A model generated the notes under the pieces. The model searched no databases. It had not been told where the DNA came from and saw nothing but the letters and a program-made list of their open reading frames with translations. A program made the position numbers and the translations under genes. Positions 25,010 through 32,636 of a stretch of DNA of 45,694 bases are shown piece by piece; position 1 is the first letter of the stretch, and each line of letters opens with the position of its first letter. The stretch comes from JBBDIX01 sp040880235. Lineage in GTDB: Bacteria; Actinomycetota; Nitriliruptoria; Nitriliruptorales; Nitriliruptoraceae. Location of the stretch: the NCBI GenBank assembly GCA_040880235.1, contig JBBDIX010000011.1, positions 1 to 45,694 on the forward strand. Direction: 5' to 3'.

Positions 25010-25129
25010 CGTGCGTCCCTCCTGTCACCCCGACGGGTGTGCAGCCGTGGGTCGGCACGAGCTGCCGACACGCGACATGGACCGACCTGCCACCGACTTC
25101 CGACCAGTGGTGGCCGGTGACGGTGGGCA

Positions 25130-25159
25130 ACGGTATCAATCTGCGACAGACGCGAACAA
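25130..25159 (-). promoter_or_regulatory. candidate promoter for the b6f-like operon
   Basis: On the minus strand TTGTTC (25159-25154) and TACCGT (25135-25130) are 18 bases apart, about 120 bases before the first start codon. The region between this operon and hemL (25010-25210) holds no gene. Confidence 0.4.
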
Positions 25160-25167
25160 ACGACCTG

Positions 25168-25189
25168 CTCGGTCCGGCGCGGGACCGAG
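25168..25189 (-). terminator. hairpin after hemL, possible terminator
   Basis: CTCGGTCC and GGACCGAG form a perfect 8-base stem around a 6-base loop, about 20 bases after the hemL stop. On the minus strand it is followed by a moderately T-rich stretch (GTCGTTTGTT) but no clean T-tract, so termination may be partial. Confidence 0.45.
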
Positions 25190-25210
25190 GCGGTCACCGA
25201 TATCCCGCGG

Positions 25211-26485
25211 TCAGATGCGCGTCGCCGCGCGGGTGGCCGCCACGTGCACGCGTTCGATCTCGCGGGCGCCGATCGCGAGCGACGTGAAGAGGATCTCGTG
25301 GCCCGACGGGGCCAGGTACACACCCTCGTCGAGCATGGCGTGGAAGAACCGCGCGTAGGCCTCGTGGTCGGCCTCGGCCACGTCGGCGGCGTCGTGCGGC
25401 GGACCGTCCCGGAACGTCACTCCGGCCAGGGTCCCGTGCCGCCGGACGTGCACGGCGCGGTCGAGACCCGACAGCGCGTCATCGAGCGCCGCGACGAGGT
25501 CGACCGTGATGGCCTCGAGGCGTTCGTACGTCTCCACATCGATCAGTCGCAACTGGGCCAGACCGGCCGCGACCGCCACCGGATTGCCCGACAGGGTTCC
25601 TGCCTGGTAGACGCCGCCCACGGGCGCGAGGTGGTCCATCACGTCGGCTCGTCCGCCGAACGCCGCGAGCGGGAACCCTCCACCGACGATCTTTCCCAGC
25701 ACCGTCAGGTCGGGCGTCACACCGTGCACCTGTTGGGCGCCACCCCTCGCGAGCCGGAACCCCGTGATGACCTCATCGAAGATGAGCAGGGCGCCCACCC
25801 GACTGGCCTCGGCACGCAGGAGTTCGAGGTACCCGTCCTCGGCAGGAACGAGGTTCATGTTCGCCGCCACCGGTTCACAGATGATGGCCGCGAGGTCGTC
25901 GGCGTGCTCGTCCACCGCAGCACGCAGGGCGCCCGGGTCGTTCCACGGCACGACGATGGTGTCTCTCGCCGCGCCCGCCGTCACACCCGGCGACCCCGGG
26001 ATCCCGAGCGTCGCGACGCCCGATCCCGCCGCGACCAGCAGCGCGTCGGCATGCCCGTGGTAGTGACCGGCAAACCTGATGAAGCGGTCACGCCCGGTCG
26101 CGCCTCGTGCCACACGCAGGGCCGTCATCGCCGCCTCGGTCCCGGAGTTCACGAGGCGCACGCGCTCGATCGACGCGACGGCGTCGACGATCTCCTCGGC
26201 GAGTTCGATCTCCGACTCGATGGGTGCCCCGAACGACGAACCGCGTTCGAGCGCCGCCGTCGCGGCCTCGATCACCTCGGGTACGGCATGGCCGAACAGC
26301 AGCGGGCCCCACGACCCGACGAGGTCCACGTACTCGGCACCGTCGGCGTCGGTCAGCATCGCCCCGGAGCCGCGGACGATGAATCGCGGCGTGCCACCCA
26401 CGCCGGCGAACGAACGAACCGGGGAGTTCACCCCCCCGGGGATGACCTGCTGGGCGCGTCGAAACAGCCGTTCGGACTCGTTCAC
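25211..26485 (-). CDS. hemL: glutamate-1-semialdehyde 2,1-aminomutase
   Basis: HemL converts glutamate-1-semialdehyde to 5-aminolevulinate, the second step of the C5 heme pathway. The 424-residue PLP enzyme has the Schiff-base lysine Lys265 in VLGKIVGGGFP, plus IFDEVITGFR (235-244) and GGVYQAGTLSGNP, all diagnostic of the family. GTG 26485 has GAGGAG six bases upstream. It is the last gene of the rex-hemA-hemC-hemD-hemB-hemL run, 23 bases after hemB. Confidence 0.96.
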   Translation of the reverse strand: MNESERLFRRAQQVIPGGVNSPVRSFAGVGGTPRFIVRGSGAMLTDADGAEYVDLVGSWGPLLFGHAVPEVIEAATAALERGSSFGAPIESEIELAEEIVDAVASIERVRLVNSGTEAAMTALRVARGATGRDRFIRFAGHYHGHADALLVAAGSGVATLGIPGSPGVTAGAARDTIVVPWNDPGALRAAVDEHADDLAAIICEPVAANMNLVPAEDGYLELLRAEASRVGALLIFDEVITGFRLARGGAQQVHGVTPDLTVLGKIVGGGFPLAAFGGRADVMDHLAPVGGVYQAGTLSGNPVAVAAGLAQLRLIDVETYERLEAITVDLVAALDDALSGLDRAVHVRRHGTLAGVTFRDGPPHDAADVAEADHEAYARFFHAMLDEGVYLAPSGHEILFTSLAIGAREIERVHVAATRAATRI

Positions 26486-26508
26486 CGGGGACTCCTCGAG
26501 GTGTCGGG

Positions 26509-27489
26509 TCAGATCGGATCGGCGGCGAGGTCGAGTGCGGCGTACGTCAGCACGACGTCGGCACCGGCCCGCAGGATCGAGAGCACCGCCTCACGGATGG
26601 CGCGGTCACCGTCGATCCACCCGCGTTCGGCGGCGGCCGCGATCATCGCGTACTCGCCCGACACCTGGTAGGCGACCAGCGGGACGTCGAACCGGTCGCG
26701 GGCCCGAGCGAGGATGTCGAGGTACGGCAGGGCCGGCTTGACCATCAGGGCATCGGCCCCCTCGTCCAGGTCGAGCTCGAGCTCACGCAGGGCCTCGCGC
26801 CCGTTGCCCGGATCCATCTGGTGGCTGGCGCGGTCCCCCTCGGCCATCACCGACTCGGCGGCATCGCGGAACGGCCCATAGAACGCCGACGCGTACTTCG
26901 CGGCGTACGCGACGATGGCCACCTGGTCGGCCCCCGCGCCGTCGAGTCCGGCTCGGATCGCGGCCACCTGCCCGTCCATCATCCCCGACGGCGCGATCAC
27001 GCCGGCACCGGCCTCCGCGTACGCGATCGCGTCGCGCACGTATCCCTCGACCGCCCGGTCGTTGTCGACGTCACCGTGCGCGTCGACCGGGCCACAGTGA
27101 CCATGACTCGTGTACTCGCACTGGCACACGTCTGCCCACAGCACCACGTCGTCGCCCAGCTCGGCGCGCAGGGCACGCAGCGCAACGGGAACCGGACCCT
27201 GTGCGTCCCAGCCTCCACTGCCGATGTCGTCCTTGTGCTCGGGGATCCCGAACAGCATGACCCCACCGATGCCCGCATCACCGATCTGGCGGGCCAGCGG
27301 GCCGAGGCCCGTCGGCGGGTGCTGGTGGACGCCGGGCATCGACGCGATCGGCTCGGGCGCCGTCAGGCCCTCCTTGACGAACACGGGCAGGACGAGCGAA
27401 CCCGGGTGCACGCGCGTCTCACGGAACGACCGGCGCAGGGCGGCCGTCCGGCGCAGGCGCCGCATCCGCGTCGCGGGAAATCGGCTCAC
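26509..27489 (-). CDS. hemB: porphobilinogen synthase
   Basis: HemB condenses two 5-aminolevulinate molecules to porphobilinogen. The 326-residue product has the zinc-type cysteine site DVCQCEYTSHGHCG (Cys122, Cys124, Cys132) and the two active-site lysines Lys198 (YAAKYASAFYGPFR) and Lys251 (MVKPALPYLD). The cysteine-rich site predicts zinc dependence rather than the Mg-only type. GTG 27489 is chosen because GGAG lies five bases upstream; GTG 27495 is possible. The 82-base gap to hemD contains no gene. Confidence 0.95.
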   Translation of the reverse strand: MSRFPATRMRRLRRTAALRRSFRETRVHPGSLVLPVFVKEGLTAPEPIASMPGVHQHPPTGLGPLARQIGDAGIGGVMLFGIPEHKDDIGSGGWDAQGPVPVALRALRAELGDDVVLWADVCQCEYTSHGHCGPVDAHGDVDNDRAVEGYVRDAIAYAEAGAGVIAPSGMMDGQVAAIRAGLDGAGADQVAIVAYAAKYASAFYGPFRDAAESVMAEGDRASHQMDPGNGREALRELELDLDEGADALMVKPALPYLDILARARDRFDVPLVAYQVSGEYAMIAAAAERGWIDGDRAIREAVLSILRAGADVVLTYAALDLAADPI

Positions 27490-27571
27490 GTCCACTCCGA
27501 TGCAGTCGTCCGGGGGAAGTCCGGGAGGGCTCCGGGGACCGGGGGACCCTCCGCGGTCGCGCCGGGGGTCA

Positions 27572-28381
27572 TCACTGCGCCCGAGGGTAGTTGTCACGTG
27601 CACGCGCGACGGCCCGTACGAGCGCCGCGACCAGGCCATCGAGGTCGTGCGGGTCGGCCTCCTCGGCCACGTCGATCCCCAGCCAGCGACACGTCGCGGT
27701 CGTGACCGGCCCGATCGACACCACGCGTGCACGCCACGGCTGGTCTCCGACGAGCCGGACGAAGTTGCGCACGGTCGACGACGACGCGAACGCCAGCAGG
27801 TCGATCTCCCCCGCCGCCAGCGCATCGAGCACCCCGTCGGGCAGGCGATCCGGGCACGAGGTCCGGTAGGCGATCACGTCGACGGGATCGTGGCCGCGCT
27901 GGACGAGCACCTCCGACAGCACGGGATTGGCGAGGTCCGCACGTGGCAGCAGCACCCGCCCCGACCCCTCCGGAAAGGCACGGGCCAGCGACTCGGTGGT
28001 CGCCCGGGCGGGGACGAGCCAGGGCGTCAACCCGGTGCGCTCCTCGAGCGCACGGGCGGTCCCCGGTCCGACGCACGCGATGCGCACGGTTCCGAGCAGC
28101 CGGGCCGCACGCTCGCGCGACCCGATGCTGTCCACCAGCGCGTCGACGCCGTTGGGCGAGGTGAGGCACACGGCAACGAACGCCTCCGCCTCCAGATCCT
28201 CCACCGCGCGCGTGAGCGCGGCCTGGTCACCCGGGCCGAACTCGAGGAGCGGCGCGTGGACGGGCACGCCTCCGAGCCGACGGATGCGGTCGAGCAGTTC
28301 GTCGGCCTGCCCGGCCGCCCGTCCGACGAGCACCCGCGTGCCGGCCAGCGGCACCTCGGTCTCGCCCGGGGCGGCGCTCAC
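27572..28381 (-). CDS. hemD: uroporphyrinogen-III synthase
   Basis: HemD closes and inverts ring D of hydroxymethylbilane to give uroporphyrinogen III. The 269-residue product has the two-domain HemD character: LVGRAAGQADELLDRIRRLGG at the start, LTSPNGVDAL (83-92), VGPGTARAL (114-122) and FASSSTVRNF in the second domain. The family is weakly conserved, so context matters. Its GTG start overlaps the hemC stop (GTGA), and hemB follows. It is not fused to a methyltransferase, unlike some actinobacterial HemD proteins. Confidence 0.9.
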   Translation of the reverse strand: MSAAPGETEVPLAGTRVLVGRAAGQADELLDRIRRLGGVPVHAPLLEFGPGDQAALTRAVEDLEAEAFVAVCLTSPNGVDALVDSIGSRERAARLLGTVRIACVGPGTARALEERTGLTPWLVPARATTESLARAFPEGSGRVLLPRADLANPVLSEVLVQRGHDPVDVIAYRTSCPDRLPDGVLDALAAGEIDLLAFASSSTVRNFVRLVGDQPWRARVVSIGPVTTATCRWLGIDVAEEADPHDLDGLVAALVRAVARARDNYPRAQ

Positions 28382-29316
28382 GATGCGCGCCCGGCGAGCT
28401 CCCCGCGCAGCGTCGCCGCCATCGCCTCACCGAGCTTCACGGCGGCGTCCGCCCCGGTCTCGTGCGATGCGCGGGCCATGTGGGTGCCGGTGGGGTCGGA
28501 CAGCATCCCGAGCAGCACGAGCCGTTCGTCGCCGTCGGCGGTGCGACGCAGTTCGGCGTGCGCGCCGATCGGGGCCGTACAGCCCCCGTCGAGTGCGGCC
28601 AGCAGCGCACGCTCCGCGCGGACCTCGACGCGCGTCTCACGATCGTCGACGAGGGACAGCGACGCGATGGTCGCCGCGTCGTCGGATCGACACTCGATCG
28701 CCAGCGCACCCTGGGCCGGGGCGTGGAGCATCTCGCCGTGTTCGAGGGGCACGACGACCAGGCCATCGACCTCGGGAGCGAGCCGGAGCAGGCCGGCCAC
28801 CGCGAGGACGACACCGTCGAGATCCCCGTCCGCAACGCGTCGGAGGCGCGTCGTGATGTTGCCGCGCAGCGGCTCGACGCCGACGTCACGGCGATGTCGC
28901 TGGATCTGGGCACGGCGTCGTGCCGACGACGTGCCGATGCGCACGGGGCGGTCACGTGGCAGTTCGGCCAGACGCCATCCTGCGCGCGTCACCAACGCGT
29001 CACGGGGGTCGACACGCCGGGGCACCGCCGCGATGACGAGTCCGTCCGGTCGCTCGGTCGGAAGGTCCTTGTGCGAGTGGACGACGAGGTCGCAGTCGCC
29101 GTCGAGCACGGCCGCGCGGGTGCGATCGACGAACAGGCCCTTGGTGTCGAACGCCTCGATGGCCCGATCCGGATGCTCGTCACCGGTGGTCGCCAGCGGC
29201 ACGAGTTCGGCGCGACGCCCGGTGGCCCGGGTGAGCTGGTCCGCGACCTGCTGCGCCTGGACCTGCGCGAGCGCAGACCGTCGGGTGGCGATGCGCCAGA
29301 TGGCTGCTCGCGACAT
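28378..29316 (-). CDS. hemC: hydroxymethylbilane synthase
   Basis: HemC polymerises four porphobilinogens into hydroxymethylbilane. The 312-residue product has the catalytic aspartate Asp84 in VVHSHKDLPTE, the substrate-binding arginines in GTSSARRRAQ (128-137) and the dipyrromethane-cofactor cysteine Cys246 in LDGGCTAPIGAHA. The segment after TKGLF reads VDRTRAAVLDG instead of the usual xKELExAL, a mild divergence. It starts two bases after the hemA stop. Confidence 0.95.
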   Translation of the reverse strand: MSRAAIWRIATRRSALAQVQAQQVADQLTRATGRRAELVPLATTGDEHPDRAIEAFDTKGLFVDRTRAAVLDGDCDLVVHSHKDLPTERPDGLVIAAVPRRVDPRDALVTRAGWRLAELPRDRPVRIGTSSARRRAQIQRHRRDVGVEPLRGNITTRLRRVADGDLDGVVLAVAGLLRLAPEVDGLVVVPLEHGEMLHAPAQGALAIECRSDDAATIASLSLVDDRETRVEVRAERALLAALDGGCTAPIGAHAELRRTADGDERLVLLGMLSDPTGTHMARASHETGADAAVKLGEAMAATLRGELAGRAS

Positions 29317-29318
29317 GA

Positions 29319-30584
29319 TCAGTCGTCGAGGTCGAACAGGTCCCGGAGCGCGTCCGCGTGCGCCTGCCCACCACCCTGCTCGGCGAGTTCCTTGAGCCGC
29401 ACCGTGGGGGTGTGCAGCAGCGTGTTGACCAGACCGCGCGTCAGCGCGTCGACGGCGGCCCGTTCCCGTTCGTCGAGGCCCGACAGGCGCGACGCCAGTC
29501 GGTCGATCTCGGCGAGCCGGACCTGTTCGGCGCGGGTGCGCACGTCACGGATCGTGGGTTCGACCGCACTGCCCAGCGTCCAGCCGACGAAGCGATCTGC
29601 CTCCTCGTCGACGATGCGGCGCGCGGCCGACAGGACCTCGCCGGTCACCCCGCGGTCACTGAGTTCACGGACGTCGGCGATGTCGACGACCTCGACGCCC
29701 GGCAGGGCACCACAGGCCGGGTCGACGTTGCGTGGCACCGCGAGGTCGAGCAGCACGATCGGTCCGTCGTGCTGCCGCGCAGCCACGACCCGCGCCATGA
29801 GCTCGGCATCGATGACGGGTTCGGCGGCCCCGGTGGTGCACACCACGAGGTCCGCATGCAGGACCGCATCCTCGAGCCGGTCGACGCGCCGGGCGGAGGT
29901 GGCCAGGCGCGCCGCGAGCCGGTCGGCCTTGTCGACGCTGCGGTTCCACACGCGGATCGACGTCACGTCGGTGTCGTCGAGCTGCGCGGCGGTCAGCGCA
30001 CCGATCTTGCCGGCACCGATGATGGCGACCGACAGGTCGCGCCGCTCACGGGGCTGACGGCTGAACGCGGCACGCAGGCCCACCTCGACCATGGACGACG
30101 CGCCGGCGTCGATGTCGGTCTCGGTGCGCAGCCGACGACCGACCTGCACCGCCTGGCGGAAGACCCGCTGGAGCACGCGGCGCGCGCTGCCGTGGTCCCT
30201 GGCCTGCTCACCCGCCTGACGGACCTGCAGGCCGATCTGACGTTCACCGACGACCATGGAGTCGAGACCGCCCGCCACGGCGAACAGGTGTGCCGCAGCC
30301 CGGTCGTCGTGGTACGCGTAGTGCAGGTCGTCGAGGTCCTGCGGGTGGATGTCCGCCCGCTCGGAGAACCACCCGCGCAGTTCGGCCAGCCCGTCGTGGA
30401 ACCGGTTCACGACCGCATAGACCTCGACGCGGTTGCAGGTCGACAGCACCGCCGCCTCGGTCACGTGCTCGAGTCCGGTCAGTTCGTCCAGGCACTTGGC
30501 CACGTGGTCGCCGGGCACGGCCAACCGCTCGAGAACCGACAGATCGGCGCTTCGATGGTTGCAGCCAACGACCAGGAGGGACAT
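29319..30584 (-). CDS. hemA: glutamyl-tRNA reductase
   Basis: HemA reduces glutamyl-tRNA to glutamate-1-semialdehyde, the rate-limiting entry to heme by the C5 route. In the 421-residue product the nucleophile is Cys50 in LSTCNRVEVYA. GERQIGLQVRQA and the Rossmann segment AIIGAGKIGALTA follow, with a helical dimerisation tail at the end. ATG 30584 gives the conserved start MSLLVVGCNHRSADL. A good candidate promoter lies at 30636-30664, between rex and hemA. Confidence 0.96.
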   Translation of the reverse strand: MSLLVVGCNHRSADLSVLERLAVPGDHVAKCLDELTGLEHVTEAAVLSTCNRVEVYAVVNRFHDGLAELRGWFSERADIHPQDLDDLHYAYHDDRAAAHLFAVAGGLDSMVVGERQIGLQVRQAGEQARDHGSARRVLQRVFRQAVQVGRRLRTETDIDAGASSMVEVGLRAAFSRQPRERRDLSVAIIGAGKIGALTAAQLDDTDVTSIRVWNRSVDKADRLAARLATSARRVDRLEDAVLHADLVVCTTGAAEPVIDAELMARVVAARQHDGPIVLLDLAVPRNVDPACGALPGVEVVDIADVRELSDRGVTGEVLSAARRIVDEEADRFVGWTLGSAVEPTIRDVRTRAEQVRLAEIDRLASRLSGLDERERAAVDALTRGLVNTLLHTPTVRLKELAEQGGGQAHADALRDLFDLDD

Positions 30585-30635
30585 GCGGGACGACGCCTCG
30601 GAGGGTGCGATCTGTGGCGAACACCGGACGAGCGA

Positions 30636-30664
30636 AGCGTACCGATCCGCACCGTCGCTCCCAA
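30636..30664 (-). promoter_or_regulatory. candidate promoter for hemA
   Basis: On the minus strand TTGGGA (30664-30659) and TACGCT (30641-30636) are 17 bases apart, giving a leader of about 45 bases. This is one of the better promoter-like matches in the window. Confidence 0.5.
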
Positions 30665-30679
30665 CGTCACCGCGGGAGG

Positions 30680-31324
30680 TCAGCCCGTCGCCTCGACGGG
30701 TCCCGAGACCTGCTCGTAGAAGGACAGGATCTGGAGTTCGACCGACAGGTCGACGGTTCGCACCGTGACGTGATCGGGGACCGACAGGTGCACCGGCGCG
30801 AAGTTCAGGATGGCGCTCGCCCCGGACCGGACCATGACGTCCGTGGCCGCCTGCGCGTGTTCGGCGGGTGTCGCGATGACCGCGAACGTGACCCGCCGGT
30901 CGCGCACGATCGTGGCGGCGTCGTCGACCGACTCGATCACGTGGCCTCCCACCCGGGTGCCGACCTTGGCGGGATCGGCGTCGAGCAGGCCGACGACCTC
31001 GAACCCCTTGCGTGCGAACCCGTCGTAGCTGGCGAGCGCAGCCCCGAGGTTGCCGACGCCGACGATGACGGCATGGCGGTCACCGTCGAGTCCGAGCACC
31101 TGCGAGATCTCCGCGGTCAGGTCCGCGACCGGATAGCCCACCCCCCGCGTGCCGTAGGTACCCAGGCACGAGAGGTCCTTGCGGACCTTCGCGGAGTTGA
31201 GGCCAGCCGCACGCGCGAGCCCATCGCTGGAGATGGTGGCCACGCCGGACTCGACCGCCTCCACCAGCACCTGCAGGTACAGCGGCAGCCGTGCCACGGT
31301 CGCCTCTGGGATGCGACGGTCCAC
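30680..31324 (-). CDS. rex: redox-sensing repressor Rex
   Basis: Rex senses the NADH/NAD+ ratio and represses respiratory genes when NADH is low; high NADH releases it from DNA. The 214-residue product begins RRIPEATVARLPLYL, has a winged helix-turn-helix (about 34-66, DGLARAAGLNSAKVRKDLS) and a Rossmann NAD(H) fold with VGVGNLGAAL (88-97). GTG 31324 is chosen because the family starts immediately before RIPEATVARL; the frame is open further but is not Rex-like. Rex-hemA-hemC-hemD is the order known from Streptomyces. A matching operator candidate lies upstream of the nuo unit in this window (6767-6790). Confidence 0.95.
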   Translation of the reverse strand: MDRRIPEATVARLPLYLQVLVEAVESGVATISSDGLARAAGLNSAKVRKDLSCLGTYGTRGVGYPVADLTAEISQVLGLDGDRHAVIVGVGNLGAALASYDGFARKGFEVVGLLDADPAKVGTRVGGHVIESVDDAATIVRDRRVTFAVIATPAEHAQAATDVMVRSGASAILNFAPVHLSVPDHVTVRTVDLSVELQILSFYEQVSGPVEATG

Positions 31325-31380
31325 CCTGGTCTCCCACCCCGCTCGTCGCCGACCACGTCTGCGGCCGACCACGGGCCCGA

Positions 31381-31410
31381 AGCGTAGGTGCTGGGCACCC
31401 CGCGACCCAA
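31381..31410 (-). promoter_or_regulatory. candidate promoter for rex
   Basis: On the minus strand TTGGGT (31410-31405) and TACGCT (31386-31381) are 18 bases apart, about 57 bases before the rex start. The -10 is identical to that proposed for hemA. I see no Rex-type inverted repeat next to it. Confidence 0.42.
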
Positions 31411-31424
31411 GGCGACGCAGGGGT

Positions 31425-31685
31425 TCAGCGGCTCCGCCGGGCCCGGCGGAGCGCTCGTCGGATGTCCCCGGGATGCACCTCGTAGGCCGCGATCTCCTGC
31501 CCGTCGACCTCCACGACGGGAACGCGCACCCCGTGCCGCCGCACCAGTTCCTCGTCGGAGTCCACGTCGACGAACCGCACGTCGGCACGTCGACCCTCGC
31601 GACGTGCGAGGTCTTCGGCACGTGCACACAGGCCGCAGCCCGCACGCGTGTGGACCACGATCGTCGGTCGACGCCCTGCCCTCAT
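31425..31685 (-). CDS. glutaredoxin-like protein (DUF836 type)
   Basis: The 86-residue product is a small thioredoxin-fold protein. It has an N-terminal CGLC redox motif (Cys17, Cys20) in HTRAGCGLCARAED and a cis-proline segment VPVVEVDGQEI. It resembles the short DUF836 glutaredoxin-like family, common near rex and hemA in Actinobacteria. ATG 31685 overlaps the stop of the upstream membrane protein gene as ATGA. A thiol-disulfide role in the cytoplasm is likely; the partner is unknown, though mycothiol is the probable cellular thiol here. Confidence 0.85.
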   Translation of the reverse strand: MRAGRRPTIVVHTRAGCGLCARAEDLARREGRRADVRFVDVDSDEELVRRHGVRVPVVEVDGQEIAAYEVHPGDIRRALRRARRSR

Positions 31686-32608
31686 GTCGGGCGGGTGGTG
31701 CGGACGAATCCGGCGTACATGATCACCACGCCCGCCGTGAACCCCAGTGCGTGTCCCACCGTGTCCCCGAGGAACGAGAGGACACCTCCCGCAGCGGCGA
31801 CCGCGACACCGAGCGCGATCAGCAGGTTGCCGCGGACCAGGTGCGCGAGCCGCGGCCCCTGACCCGTGCGTCCCCGGAAGATCCATCGCGCCAGCGCATC
31901 CGCGTAGCCACCGCGGCGTGCATCCGACAGCAACAGCGCATCGGCACGGCGATCCGGGCGCCGCCAGACGAGCGCCGCACTGCTCACCAGCGCACTGAGC
32001 ACGACGGTCACGGCCCCGACCGAGTTACCGCCCACCGCGAACCCGCGCACGATCGGTTCGAAGAGCACGGAGCCCTCCGGCAGGCCCGTCACGGGCAGGC
32101 GCAGGACCAGGCCGGCCCGGAGCACGACCACGGTGGACACCACGGAGTAGACGACGAGCACCACGGTCGCGCCGGCGGCCACCACGCGTTCCCTGCCGGC
32201 CAGCAGGACCAGTCCCCACGCCGCGGCGAGCACGGCCGACGGCAGCCACAGGGCAGGTTCGTCCGCGACCAGCACCTGCCGGGCGACGACGAGCGCCACC
32301 ACCGCGAGCAGGCCTCCGGTCCACCGCGACACCGGGACACTGCGCGCATTGACCGCGATCGATCCCAGCGCCAGCCACGGCACGTTGAGCACCCCGCCGA
32401 ACAGGTAGAAGGTCCGGAACTCCGTGTCCGTCCAGCCGCCGATCACCCCGCTGAGCAGCGCCCCCGACGCGATGCTGAACATCGTCAACGCCAGGCCCCA
32501 GATCAGCAGCGGTCGACTCGCGCGCCCTCGGGTCCACCACCGCCGAAACAGGGTCAGGGCGAAGACGGCACTCACGCCGGTCGCGAGCGCCGCCGTCAGG
32601 ATCGACAC
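31682..32608 (-). CDS. unrecognised integral membrane protein
   Basis: The 308-residue protein is almost entirely hydrophobic, with about eight predicted helices and one cytoplasmic Arg/Asp-rich loop (about residues 220-255). I recognise no family or catalytic motif. GTG 32608 has GAGGAGGG six bases upstream. It is flanked by an AMP-dependent ligase (28 bases upstream) and overlaps the glutaredoxin-like gene, so the three are probably one transcript leading toward rex. A role in lipid or membrane physiology is only a guess from the neighbouring ligase. Confidence 0.78.
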   Translation of the reverse strand: MSILTAALATGVSAVFALTLFRRWWTRGRASRPLLIWGLALTMFSIASGALLSGVIGGWTDTEFRTFYLFGGVLNVPWLALGSIAVNARSVPVSRWTGGLLAVVALVVARQVLVADEPALWLPSAVLAAAWGLVLLAGRERVVAAGATVVLVVYSVVSTVVVLRAGLVLRLPVTGLPEGSVLFEPIVRGFAVGGNSVGAVTVVLSALVSSAALVWRRPDRRADALLLSDARRGGYADALARWIFRGRTGQGPRLAHLVRGNLLIALGVAVAAAGGVLSFLGDTVGHALGFTAGVVIMYAGFVRTTRPT

Positions 32609-32636
32609 GAGCGACCCTCCTCGTCGAACCGTGGGG

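Noticed and set aside
27110..29395. 761-codon plus-strand open frame opposite hemB, hemD and hemC
   Set aside because: Shadow of the heme genes; Ser/Arg-rich translation with no motif or ribosome binding site.
31325..31424. Rex operator upstream of rex for autoregulation
   Set aside because: Searched for GTGAA-N4-TTCAC and close variants in this gap and found none.
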